Positions 45,988 to 54,502 of a stretch of DNA of 60,685 bases are shown here, piece after piece. The notes beneath the pieces were generated by a model, which was not told where the DNA came from, did no database searches, and saw only the letters and a program-made list of their open reading frames with translations. Source of the stretch: an uncultured SAR86 cluster bacterium (GTDB lineage: Bacteria > Pseudomonadota > Gammaproteobacteria > Magnimaribacterales > D2472). The stretch covers positions 1 through 60,685 of the forward strand of contig CACBPP010000005.1 in NCBI GenBank assembly GCA_902541175.1. The letters are read 5' to 3'. A program made the position numbers and the translations under genes. Within the stretch, counting starts at the first letter, position 1. The number at the start of each line of letters is the position of its first letter.

Positions 45988-46593
45988 TTAAGGCTGGAGA
46001 ATGTTTTCTTCCCAACCATTATCTCCATGAAAAAACTCTTTCCTTTGATTTATTCTATATTTATTGCCAATCCAAAATTCAAAATAGTATGGTATAAAGT
46101 AGAAGCCTCCCCAGTAATCAGGTCTATTTAATTCTTTGCTGTTTTTTAAAAAATTTAATGTCGATTCATAGTTGTTAATTACTTCATTATATGAGCTAAT
46201 CTTTTCAGACTGTTTTGAACTAATAGCAAGAGCATTTTTTTCTATAGATCGGCTTAAAAAATGCTTATCAGAAATATCTTTATCTGCAGTAAAAATTTTT
46301 CCTTTTATTCTTATTTGTGAATTAATTCTACTCCAAAAAAAAGTAGATGTTATTTGTGAATGATTTTTAAAATCTAAAGATTTGGGGGAGTTATAGTTTG
46401 AAAAAAAATAAAACTCATTATTTTTAATAAATTTTAGATTTACAAACCTTGATGAAATTTCTTTATTGCGGAGGCTATAAGAACCTATACACATTGCTTC
46501 CACATAATCCTGATTATGCTTGCATGCGTTTTCGTATAGTTTTTTTAACTCATGAAATGGTTTTGAATCTTCGATATCTATGAAATTAATCAT
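45988..46593 (-). CDS. pdxH: Pyridoxamine 5'-phosphate oxidase family protein
   Basis: 201 aa, close to the usual PdxH length of about 215. FYFFSNYNSPKSLDFKN (FMN-binding region), FWSRINSQIRIKGK (F-W-x-x-L-x-x-Q-x-R-x-x-G) and the C-terminal RPDYWGGFYFIPYYFEFWIG (R-P-x-x-W-G-G) are PdxH hallmarks. It oxidises PNP/PMP to PLP, the cofactor of the four DegT-type enzymes in the island. The usual C-terminal L-H-x-R is altered to YRINQRKEF, so activity is likely but not certain. Confidence 0.85.
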   Translation of the reverse strand: MINFIDIEDSKPFHELKKLYENACKHNQDYVEAMCIGSYSLRNKEISSRFVNLKFIKNNEFYFFSNYNSPKSLDFKNHSQITSTFFWSRINSQIRIKGKIFTADKDISDKHFLSRSIEKNALAISSKQSEKISSYNEVINNYESTLNFLKNSKELNRPDYWGGFYFIPYYFEFWIGNKYRINQRKEFFHGDNGWEENILQP

Positions 46594-46612
46594 TCAAAAT
46601 ACTTCATAATGA

Positions 46613-47512
46613 TTATTTGTTTTCTTTAATATCTTTCCAATATAAATTGAAAGTGAAATATAGAACAGATATAAATAAGCCCAAGAAAAAACCTAAAACT
46701 GTAAGCACAGACCTTCTAGGGCTAGATTTGTACTCTGGTAAATATGGAGGGTCTATTATTTTGAATAAATATTCAGGTGTAACTTTTGCTATCATAATTT
46801 TTTCATGTTGAGATAGCGCTAAGTTTGTTAGTCCAGATCTAATTTCAGTAAGTTTGGTATTTTCAATTTCATTTTTTAGGTAATTGAGAGAGCTCTCAGC
46901 TCTTTCGATCTGATCAACTCTTGAAATACTATTAATTTCCTCAACAATCCAACTTAGCCATTGTTTAGCTATGAAAGGAGAAAAATGCTCTATAGATAAA
47001 GTAATAACTCCAGTTTCAAGATCTTGATTGGTAACAAATATTGAATTAAATGCTAAATACGACTCTTCATATGAAGGTTTTATAATCCAATTATTATTTT
47101 TAATACTATAAATCTTTCTATCATATGTAAGAGTATTCGATTTTGCATTCCATCCATCTGAAGCAACCAAATCTTTATATAAATCGTATTTTTTAAGAAA
47201 CTCTCCAACAAACTTTCTTGATCTCAGCTGCTCTAACCCTAGGGTAGTTTTATCAACAAAGCCTGGACCTCCAACAGAAATTCCAGTTAATCCTGCCAAA
47301 CTTCCTAAACTTGAGGATATACCTCCCGATTGAGATTCTTGAGATGTTGTAGGGGCCAATGAAACTGAACTTATATATTTATTTGATATTGTTAAACTAT
47401 ATATTGCTATTACAAAACTTAAAATTAATGCGAAACTTAAAATTTTGAACTTTTTCTCCCATAGTATATCTATTATGTCAACTATGTTCATTTCGCTATT
47501 TTTATCATTCAT
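46613..47512 (-). CDS. wzz: O-antigen chain-length regulator (Wzz-like)
   Basis: 299 aa. TM1 spans about 22-40, TM2 about 268-287, with a periplasmic coiled domain between (for example AESSLNYLKNEIENTKLTEI). A proline-rich stretch before TM2 (IIDPPYLPEYKSSPRR) is a Wzz signature. There is no C-terminal tyrosine-kinase domain, so it is Wzz-type rather than Wzc. A Gly/Ser-rich loop (SGGISSSLGSLAG) follows TM1. An AGAGAG-type ribosome-binding site precedes ATG 47512. It lies just after tRNA-Leu. Confidence 0.88.
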   Translation of the reverse strand: MNDKNSEMNIVDIIDILWEKKFKILSFALILSFVIAIYSLTISNKYISSVSLAPTTSQESQSGGISSSLGSLAGLTGISVGGPGFVDKTTLGLEQLRSRKFVGEFLKKYDLYKDLVASDGWNAKSNTLTYDRKIYSIKNNNWIIKPSYEESYLAFNSIFVTNQDLETGVITLSIEHFSPFIAKQWLSWIVEEINSISRVDQIERAESSLNYLKNEIENTKLTEIRSGLTNLALSQHEKIMIAKVTPEYLFKIIDPPYLPEYKSSPRRSVLTVLGFFLGLFISVLYFTFNLYWKDIKENK

Positions 47513-47534
47513 AAGGCTCTCTAAAAAAATTATA

Positions 47535-47621
47535 TGGTACCCGAGGCCGGACTTGAACCGGCACGATATTTCTATCGAGGGATTTTAAGTCCCTTGTGTC
47601 TACCAATTCCACCACTCGGGC
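47535..47621 (-). tRNA. tRNA-Leu (anticodon TAA)
   Basis: 87 bases with encoded CCA. The acceptor GCCCGAG pairs with CTCGGGT (G-U first pair, as in E. coli leuZ). The anticodon stem AGGGA/TCCCT encloses loop CTTAAAA, so the anticodon TAA is at 47587-47585. A long variable arm (CGATAGAAATATCG) is present, as expected for leucine. Confidence 0.96.
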
Positions 47622-47632
47622 ATATCTATAAG

Positions 47633-48490
47633 CTACTCCTTTGAAATATCATCATCACTAATAAATATTATATTCTGCTCTTTTTCACGTTTTGTAACAT
47701 TATACTTATCTCTAATATTATTATTAATATTTATTGCCTTTTTTAGTAGTTTAAATTCTGCATCAATTTTTTTTGAGTAAGAAATTAATGCGTTCGTATC
47801 TTTTGGAAAGCACGCGCCACCAAACCCATACCTGCCATCCGGTCCAGGTACATTCATATGCGAAGATCCAATCCTTGGATCGCGAGATAAATAACTTACA
47901 AATTCGTCCCATTTATTATTTGATTCTGATTTTTCAAAAATATTATTCATTTCATTAAAAAATACTACTTTCAAAGCTAAAAAAGAATTTATTGCATACT
48001 TTATAAGTGAAGCAGATACTTCATCCGTGAATATATGATCTTGTGTAATACATTTTGTGTATTTTTTGTAAAAATCAGATACCTTTCTTGTATTTTCAAT
48101 ATTTCCACCCAAAACTATCATTTTAGAATTTATGAAATCTTCATCAGCATAATTCTCTCTTAAAAATTCAGGGTTAAAGACAAGTGTTTTATATTGATTT
48201 GTTAAATGATTTGCATAATTTGGTAAAACTGTGCTTTTCAAAACTATTAATATGTCTGATTTCTTTTCTGTAATATCTTTTAGTACTTCATTTACAATTG
48301 ATATGTCTTGTTCTCCACTATCTTTCATAGGAGTAGGCACGCAGACAAAGACAATTTCTGGGTCAAAATCAATTAAATCGTCAATACTTGTATTTAACTT
48401 TGGATCAATTTTGATTAGATTTATAGATTCTTTTAAACCATTACTTAATGCATTACCAACAAATCCGAGACCAACTATTCCAACATTCAT
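47633..48490 (-). CDS. Short UDP-sugar dehydrogenase-like protein without C-terminal domain
   Basis: 285 aa against about 390-440 in the UDP-glucose/GDP-mannose dehydrogenase family. The NAD domain (VGIVGLGFVGNAL, FVCVPTPM, VLKSTVLP) and the central domain with the catalytic-cysteine motif FGGACFPKDTNALI are intact. The C-terminal UDP-binding domain is missing; instead there is a short charged tail. Similar short versions are known in viruses and some bacteria (recalled). It lies between tRNA-Cys and tRNA-Leu, which are adjacent in E. coli (glyW-cysT-leuZ). It may be an active variant, a partner-dependent subunit, or a remnant. Confidence 0.8.
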   Translation of the reverse strand: MNVGIVGLGFVGNALSNGLKESINLIKIDPKLNTSIDDLIDFDPEIVFVCVPTPMKDSGEQDISIVNEVLKDITEKKSDILIVLKSTVLPNYANHLTNQYKTLVFNPEFLRENYADEDFINSKMIVLGGNIENTRKVSDFYKKYTKCITQDHIFTDEVSASLIKYAINSFLALKVVFFNEMNNIFEKSESNNKWDEFVSYLSRDPRIGSSHMNVPGPDGRYGFGGACFPKDTNALISYSKKIDAEFKLLKKAININNNIRDKYNVTKREKEQNIIFISDDDISKE

Positions 48491-48510
48491 TATTTTTTTA
48501 TTATACTTTA

Positions 48511-48584
48511 TGGAGGCTGAAGCCGGAATCGAACCGGCGTAAACGGCTTTGCAGGCCGCTGCATAACCACTCTGCCATCCAGCC
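48511..48584 (-). tRNA. tRNA-Cys (anticodon GCA)
   Basis: 74 bases with encoded CCA, the same length as E. coli cysT. Acceptor GGCTGGA pairs with TTCAGCC. The anticodon arm GCGGC-CTGCAAA-GCCGT places GCA at 48552-48550. The T arm has GGTTCGATTCC. It follows pgsA by 48 bases. Confidence 0.97.
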
Positions 48585-48632
48585 TAAATTTAATAAGTAT
48601 TGTATATGTGAATTATATAAATATGTGAATTT

Positions 48633-49169
48633 TTATTTGAAAGTATTTACCGTATAAATATAGCCCGTGTAGATAGTTATTAGTGAGGCAATAATAATGA
48701 ATATGTCTCCAAGCACTATAAATAGCATCATATTAAATGCTAGACCAAAAAGATAAATTGTAATTGTAAATAATTGTACAGCGGTTTTAATTTTTGCTAG
48801 ATATGTAACTTTTGTAGCATCAGATTTATAATTTCTGGCATTATGATCTCTTAAGGCGCTTACCCAAATCTCTCTAGCAACTATTATTGAACCCATGAAA
48901 GCAATCAGATAGCTATTTAAATTTACTGATAGAGCAAAAAAGATAAATAGTATTAGAATTTTATCGGCAATTGGATCAAGAATTTCTCCTAATTGAGATG
49001 TCGCATTGTATTTTCTTGCAAAATATCCATCAAAGTAATCCGACATTCCTGCTAGGAAAAATAAAATTAATGCTAGCAAATAGCCTCCTTTATTCATTAA
49101 AAGGCCAAATATTATTAAAGCTAAAAAAACTCTTAGTATTGTTAATATATTTACAATTTTAGTTATCAT
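48633..49169 (-). CDS. pgsA: CDP-diacylglycerol-glycerol-3-phosphate 3-phosphatidyltransferase
   Basis: 178-aa inner-membrane enzyme of phosphatidylglycerol synthesis. The CDP-alcohol phosphotransferase motif D-G-x2-A-R-x8-G-x3-D-x3-D is seen at about 47-69 (DGYFARKYNATSQLGEILD). Four to five hydrophobic segments follow. It overlaps uvrC by four bases (ATGA), the usual uvrC-pgsA order. Confidence 0.95.
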   Translation of the reverse strand: MITKIVNILTILRVFLALIIFGLLMNKGGYLLALILFFLAGMSDYFDGYFARKYNATSQLGEILDPIADKILILFIFFALSVNLNSYLIAFMGSIIVAREIWVSALRDHNARNYKSDATKVTYLAKIKTAVQLFTITIYLFGLAFNMMLFIVLGDIFIIIASLITIYTGYIYTVNTFK

Positions 49170-50947
49170 TCAATTTTACTTTTAATTTCTAGTGCTATTT
49201 TCTCACTTATGCCTTTAACAGTCATCAAGTCTTTAAGAGAAGAAGATTTAATATTTTTTAAATTTTTATATTTTTTTAATAATCTTTTTTTAATGACGCT
49301 GCCTATGCCCTTTATACTATCAAGTTCAGACCTAGTTATACTTTTTCTTTTTTTTCTTCTTAGTGCTTGAATCGCAAATCTGTGTGATTCATTTCTTATT
49401 TCCTGAAGGGCAAGAAAAGCCTTAGATTTTTTATCAACTTCAACAATTCCATTCACGCTAATAATTGTCTCTGTTGCTCTTACTCTTTTAATTCCTTTTA
49501 CAATAGATATAGCTTTTATATTTTTATGTTTAGAGTTGTTTAAAACTGAATTTACAAATTTTAATTGAGATTTACCACCATCTATTAACAACAAGTCAGG
49601 TTTAATGCTATCGTTATCAAAATATTTAATTCTTCTTTCTAAAACATTCTTTAAAGATCCTATATCATTTCCTGATAAATCTTTTGGAATATTGAATAAT
49701 CTAAAATCTTTCTTTATTGGTCCAGTTTTTGAAAAAACTACACATGATGCTACTGCATGCTCGCCAGATAAATGACTTATATCATATGCCTCAATCCTAT
49801 TAATATTTTTAATAGCAAGATATTCACCTAGTTCATTAAAAGCAAATGTATATTTATCTTCTTTGCTAATATGATTTTGTATTACTTGTTGAGCATTCAA
49901 TTTGCATAAATTGAATATTGGTCTTATTGAGTTGCTTGCTGAATGTACAATTTTTACATTTGTTTGATGCTTTGTTAAAAACATATTTTCTAGAATCTTT
50001 TTATCTATTAATGCGTATGCGCAAAGAATTTTCTTTGGTATGTCTGCTTGATTTTCATAAAAATTATATACCACGCTATGGTAAACATCATCTAGAGTAC
50101 TAAAATGAGTTTGTTTTATTAGGTGTGTTTTGGTTCCTCTTATTTTTCCATTTCTTACAACAATGATGGAGACACCTAAATAATTCATTTCAGAGCTTAC
50201 TGAAAATATATCAATGTTGTTAGCTAGTGTAATAACTGATTGTTCCTCTTTGATTTGATTTAATCTTTTAAGTCGATCTCTGATTTTGGCTGCCTTTTCA
50301 AAATCAAGCTTCAAAACTGCCATGTCGATGTCATCCATTAATGTCTTAACTGTTTTCTTGTCAGATGATGATAGGAATAATTTTGCACTTGTAATATCCT
50401 CATAGTAGTCAGCTTTTTTAATTTTTTGAACACACGGAGCAGAACATCTTTTCATTTGAAACTCAATACATGGTCTGGTTCTATTGGCAAAAGTGTTGTC
50501 ACTACAGTTTCTGATTTTAAAAATTTTTTGAATTTCTTTTATTGACTTTTTTACTGCCTCAGAACTCACAAATGGTCCATAGAATTTTTTATCTATGGCT
50601 TGTTTTGTTCTTTTAGAATATATGCCAGGGAATTCGTGATCAAGAGAAAAATAAATATAAGGATAAGTTTTATCATCTCTCAAAAGAATATTAAACTTTG
50701 GTTTATTTTCTTTTATTAACATTTGTTCAAGTAACAAAGCTTCAACTTCATTTTTTGTAGTAAAGGTTTCTACTTTATCTGTAAGAAGTTTTATTTGGGA
50801 AGCTTTTCTATCTTTAACAGAATTTCCAAAATATGAAGACACTCTTTTTTTTAAGTCTTTTGCTTTGCCAATATATATAATTTCTTCACTATTAAAGAAT
50901 TTATATACTCCAGGAGTACTGGGAACGTTTTTTAAATCAATAGACAT
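49166..50947 (-). CDS. uvrC: Excinuclease ABC subunit C
   Basis: 593-aa nuclease of nucleotide excision repair. The N-terminal GIY-YIG domain has GVY at 13-15, YIG at 25-27 and catalytic Arg35. A cysteine cluster (around 145-170, CSDNTF...RCSAPC) is typical. A UVR motif follows (about 200-235), then the RNase-H-like domain (IEAYDISHLSGEHAVAS, LLIDGGKSQLK), then a helix-hairpin-helix pair (LDSIKGIGSVIKKRLL, VKGISEKIALEI). Full length for the family. Confidence 0.97.
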   Translation of the reverse strand: MSIDLKNVPSTPGVYKFFNSEEIIYIGKAKDLKKRVSSYFGNSVKDRKASQIKLLTDKVETFTTKNEVEALLLEQMLIKENKPKFNILLRDDKTYPYIYFSLDHEFPGIYSKRTKQAIDKKFYGPFVSSEAVKKSIKEIQKIFKIRNCSDNTFANRTRPCIEFQMKRCSAPCVQKIKKADYYEDITSAKLFLSSSDKKTVKTLMDDIDMAVLKLDFEKAAKIRDRLKRLNQIKEEQSVITLANNIDIFSVSSEMNYLGVSIIVVRNGKIRGTKTHLIKQTHFSTLDDVYHSVVYNFYENQADIPKKILCAYALIDKKILENMFLTKHQTNVKIVHSASNSIRPIFNLCKLNAQQVIQNHISKEDKYTFAFNELGEYLAIKNINRIEAYDISHLSGEHAVASCVVFSKTGPIKKDFRLFNIPKDLSGNDIGSLKNVLERRIKYFDNDSIKPDLLLIDGGKSQLKFVNSVLNNSKHKNIKAISIVKGIKRVRATETIISVNGIVEVDKKSKAFLALQEIRNESHRFAIQALRRKKRKSITRSELDSIKGIGSVIKKRLLKKYKNLKNIKSSSLKDLMTVKGISEKIALEIKSKIE

Positions 50948-50966
50948 ACAGAAAAATACGCTAAAT

Positions 50967-52253
50967 TTATACTTTATTAGCTAAATATCTCTTAGTATAA
51001 ATCTTGCCGGCATTAACGCCAAATTGATCAAAGGCATTTATACCTAACATTACTGAGGTTATGTATGTTCTATGTTCCCAAGTTGCTATCAAGTAGCCTA
51101 AGGTAAATGAATCAACTTTATTTAAAATAAAAAGATTTAGAGGGGTGTTACCATTTATTAATTCTTCATCATTTAAAAAATCTTTTGCTCCGATGGATAG
51201 TAGTTTTGATTGAGTTACTCCCTGAGCATATGCAAGGTTATTTTGATCTTCTTTACTAACTATAATATCAGCACAAATATCTTGAGTACCTTGATGCAAA
51301 AGCTGAAAATATGAATGCTGAGCTGTTGGGCCATAACCTCCAAAAATTAATTGTCCTGTTTTTTTAAACTTTGAATCTTTTGATGGCTGTTTGCCTAACG
51401 ATTCCATTTCAAGTTGTTGTACATAGTCAGAAAATGATCTGAATTTCCATATATAGGACAAAATTACTCTCGAAGACTTATTTTTATAGTTATTTAGCCA
51501 AATATCACTATAGGCCAACCTTTTTAAAAATTTAAAATAATCTTTATTGTTTTTTAAATGGTCATCTGCATGCCTACCTCCTAATATAAATTTCTCTTTC
51601 AATTCCACGTTATTTTCCCAATGAGCTACAAGGGAGATATCAGACCATATGGAGTATCTTCCACCGATTTCTTTATCGAACTCGATGATATTTTTTAAAT
51701 TATATTTTAACGCTTCATTTTTATTTGCAGTTATTGCTATAAATCTATCAAGATCTCCAGACCAATCAATTGCTGCTTTTAATAATGATATAGTCTCATC
51801 AGTTATGAATGATTTTGAAGAGACAACAAAAATAGTTTCATTTGGTTTTAATGAAACAGTTTTTTCATAAAACTCCTCATGATCTGATCCCGTTATGAAT
51901 ATATGATTTGCTCTGCAATTTCCATAGCTTTCAATCAATAATTTTGGGCCCTCATATGAACCTCCAATCCCAATATTTATTACATTTTTTGCTGACTTAA
52001 ATAAATGAAAATATTTGGGTTGCTGTTTTTCTTTCAAGAAATCTTCTCTACATTTGGTATGTAATGCAGCCAAATTTTCGCTTTTATTTACTTTTTTTCC
52101 TTTAAATAAATCTTCTATTTTTGATTTGAGATCTATTTTTTCTGAAAGTGATTCAAAATCCTCATAAATATTTGGTGTAAATCCTGAGATGTAAGATCTA
52201 TAAGCTAGTATTTTATTCTCAAACACGAAATCTGAGTTATTTTCTTTTTTCAT
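50967..52253 (-). CDS. pgi: Glucose-6-phosphate isomerase, compact form
   Basis: 428 aa against 549 in E. coli. Catalytic features remain: NIGIGGSYEGPKLL, VSSKSFITDET (phosphate loop), FDKEIGGRYSIWSDI, QQLEMESLGK (catalytic Glu), LLHQGTQ (catalytic His) and FGVNAGKIYTKRY (catalytic Lys). The N-terminal extension and several loops are shortened. It supplies fructose-6-phosphate, the precursor for ManC and UDP-GlcNAc routes as well as glycolysis. It overlaps pyrF by four bases. Confidence 0.93.
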   Translation of the reverse strand: MKKENNSDFVFENKILAYRSYISGFTPNIYEDFESLSEKIDLKSKIEDLFKGKKVNKSENLAALHTKCREDFLKEKQQPKYFHLFKSAKNVINIGIGGSYEGPKLLIESYGNCRANHIFITGSDHEEFYEKTVSLKPNETIFVVSSKSFITDETISLLKAAIDWSGDLDRFIAITANKNEALKYNLKNIIEFDKEIGGRYSIWSDISLVAHWENNVELKEKFILGGRHADDHLKNNKDYFKFLKRLAYSDIWLNNYKNKSSRVILSYIWKFRSFSDYVQQLEMESLGKQPSKDSKFKKTGQLIFGGYGPTAQHSYFQLLHQGTQDICADIIVSKEDQNNLAYAQGVTQSKLLSIGAKDFLNDEELINGNTPLNLFILNKVDSFTLGYLIATWEHRTYITSVMLGINAFDQFGVNAGKIYTKRYLANKV

Positions 52254-52912
52254 TGAATGCTTCTATAGATTTCATCTAATGATTTTTTTATATTCTTTGA
52301 AGAGGTTATTGGTCTCCCAATAACAATATAATTTGCTCCTAAATCAATTGCATCTTTTGGAGTCATGACTCTTTTTTGATCATCATTAAATTTTTTAAGT
52401 CTGATCCCTGGTGTTATGGATAATAAGGATTTTCTTTTACCAACCATCTCTAGTTCGTGGGGTGAACAAACCACACCATCAATACCTCCTAATTCTGCAA
52501 GATTTAACATAGCATTTACATGTTCAGAGGCTTTTCTTTTATATATATCATTCACATCTTTGTCGCTTAAGCTTGTCAGAGCAGTGACTCCAAATACTTT
52601 AATATTTGTCCCACCTACTGCCTCCATAGACGCCTTCATCATTTCCAATCCACCAGAAGTATGAATAGTTAACATTTTAATTGGTAAATGAATTAAACCT
52701 TGTATAGATTTCTTTACAGTATTTGGAATATCATGAAGTTTAAGATCAAGAAAAATTTCAAAACTTTTTTTGGCAGCATATGAAATAATTTCAGGACCAA
52801 AAGAGTTGAAAGACACACTTCCAACTTTTATCATACATTTGTCAGGATCAAGATTATCTATTATCTCTGTCGCTTTTTTAAAATTATTTTCATCTATTGC
52901 AACTATTATCAT
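52250..52912 (-). CDS. pyrF: Orotidine 5'-phosphate decarboxylase
   Basis: 220-aa TIM-barrel enzyme producing UMP. The catalytic motif FLDLKLHDIPNTV (D-x-K-x-x-D) is near residue 60, with CMIKVGSVSFNSFGPE, GVVCSPHE and the C-terminal phosphate loop NYIVIGRPITSS. Length is normal for the bacterial family. Coupled by overlap to both ihfB and pgi. Confidence 0.95.
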   Translation of the reverse strand: MIIVAIDENNFKKATEIIDNLDPDKCMIKVGSVSFNSFGPEIISYAAKKSFEIFLDLKLHDIPNTVKKSIQGLIHLPIKMLTIHTSGGLEMMKASMEAVGGTNIKVFGVTALTSLSDKDVNDIYKRKASEHVNAMLNLAELGGIDGVVCSPHELEMVGKRKSLLSITPGIRLKKFNDDQKRVMTPKDAIDLGANYIVIGRPITSSKNIKKSLDEIYRSIQ

Positions 52913-53202
52913 TTTTTAATTAATGTCTTTGATGGTTTGAAATGAAGCGTAGATGTTTCTCCTAAATATGAAATTTTCTTTGTTTTAGGATTAATGAACT
53001 TTCTTGGCCTAATTAATTTTTTTGAAAATGTGCCAAAGCCCCTAATTTCAACTTTTTCATCTAATGCAACACATTCAACAATTGTATTAAAAATAGTATC
53101 TATTGAGAGCAAAATATCGGACTTACTTATGTTAGGAAATTTTTTTATAAGTGATTCTTCAATGTCTGAACGTTTAAATGTATCTTTATTCTTTTTATTC
53201 AC
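52909..53202 (-). CDS. ihfB: Integration host factor subunit beta
   Basis: 97 aa HU/IHF fold. VEIRGFGTFSKKLIRPRKFINPKTKK carries the GFGTF turn and the DNA-inserting R-x-x-x-N-P arm (shown only by key residues). Position after rpsA is the typical ihfB (himD) order in gammaproteobacteria and distinguishes it from HU. It overlaps rpsA by eight bases and pyrF by four. Confidence 0.92.
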   Translation of the reverse strand: MNKKNKDTFKRSDIEESLIKKFPNISKSDILLSIDTIFNTIVECVALDEKVEIRGFGTFSKKLIRPRKFINPKTKKISYLGETSTLHFKPSKTLIKK

Positions 53203-54502
53203 TAAGTTTTAATGAAATTCTTTCTCTTTCTGAATCAACTGCAAAAACAATACATTCTAACTTTTGATCTTTTTTATACTCATTCAATGATTTCTTTGGG
53301 TCTTCTTCCTCGGATATATCAGACAGGTGAATCAAGCCATCAATTTCTCCCTCCAGTCCTACAAATATACCAAAATCTGTAATTGATTTTATATTACCCT
53401 CAACTTTATCTCCAATTCCATATTTATTTGCAAATTCCGTCCATGGATTAGATCTAGTTTGTTTCAAACCAAGTGATATTCTTCTTTTTTCATTATCAAT
53501 TTCTAATATCATCACTTTAATTTTTTCATTCATTTCGACGACTTTTGATGGATGAATATTTTTGCTGGTCCAATCTAACTCAGAGAGGTGAATAAGTCCC
53601 TCGATTCCTTCTTCTAATTCGGCAAAGCAACCATAATCGGTAATATTTGAAACTTCAGCTTCATATATTCCACCGATAGAATAATTAGAATCTAAATTTT
53701 CCCATGGATCGTTATGAATTTGTTTTAAGCCAAGAGAAACTCTAAGTTTTTCTTTGTCAAAGCTAAGAACTTTAACATCGATCTCTTCTCCAATATTTAA
53801 GTGATCTGAGGGTTTTGTAACTCTTGACCAAGATATATCAGTTATATGGAGTAATCCATCCAATCCACCTAAGTCAATAAAGGCTCCATAGTCGGTAATG
53901 TTTTTAACTACGCCCTTTACTATCTGGCCCTCATCAAGGTTCTTAAGAAGTTCAACCTTTACTTCCGAATTATTTTTTTCTAGAACAGCTTTTCTGGATA
54001 GGACAACATTATTCCTCATATAATCAAGTTTAATTACCTTAAAGTCTTGGACCGTATTCTCTATATCAGGTGCCTCTTTTACAGGTCTTACATCAACAAG
54101 AGAACCTGGTAGAAAAGCTTTTACAACATCGACCTCTACTGCAAATCCGCCCTTTACTCTGTTATGAATTTTGCCGGTAACAAATTCACCAGTATCTAAT
54201 GCTTCCTCAAGCATTTTCCATGTTGATAACTTTCTGGCTTTTTCTCTAGAAATTCTTGTTTCGCCGTATCCATCTTCAACTGCTTCCAAAGCAACTTCGA
54301 CTTCATCTCCAATTTCGATGTTAACTTCTCCTTCATTGTTTCTAAATTCATCTAAAGATACAACTCCTTCTGATTTAAGCCCAACATGAACTGTCACCCA
54401 ATCCTTATCAACATCAAGCACAACGCCCGAAACTATTGAACCGGCTTGCATATCGAGAGAGCTTAGACTCTCATCTAGTAAGGCTGAAAAAGATTCTGAC
54501 AT
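53195..54502 (-). CDS. rpsA: 30S ribosomal protein S1 with five S1 motifs
   Basis: 435 aa against 557 in E. coli. Five S1/OB motifs can be counted: GSIVSGVVLDVDKDWVTV, GEFVTGKIHNRVKGGFAV, GQIVKGVVKNITDYGAFI, GGIYEAEVSNITDYGCFA and GDKVEGNIKSITDFGIFV, and the protein ends soon after the fifth. The sixth motif is absent, with a natural stop and no remnant. The first two bind the ribosome in E. coli and the rest bind mRNA. Loss of the last one fits streamlining and the weak Shine-Dalgarno sites seen in the window. Confidence 0.95.
   Translation of the reverse strand: MSESFSALLDESLSSLDMQAGSIVSGVVLDVDKDWVTVHVGLKSEGVVSLDEFRNNEGEVNIEIGDEVEVALEAVEDGYGETRISREKARKLSTWKMLEEALDTGEFVTGKIHNRVKGGFAVEVDVVKAFLPGSLVDVRPVKEAPDIENTVQDFKVIKLDYMRNNVVLSRKAVLEKNNSEVKVELLKNLDEGQIVKGVVKNITDYGAFIDLGGLDGLLHITDISWSRVTKPSDHLNIGEEIDVKVLSFDKEKLRVSLGLKQIHNDPWENLDSNYSIGGIYEAEVSNITDYGCFAELEEGIEGLIHLSELDWTSKNIHPSKVVEMNEKIKVMILEIDNEKRRISLGLKQTRSNPWTEFANKYGIGDKVEGNIKSITDFGIFVGLEGEIDGLIHLSDISEEEDPKKSLNEYKKDQKLECIVFAVDSERERISLKLSE

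Noticed and set aside
47535-48584. Integrated element using tRNA-Leu or tRNA-Cys as attachment site
   Set aside because: No integrase gene and no repeated tRNA 3' fragment was found in the window.
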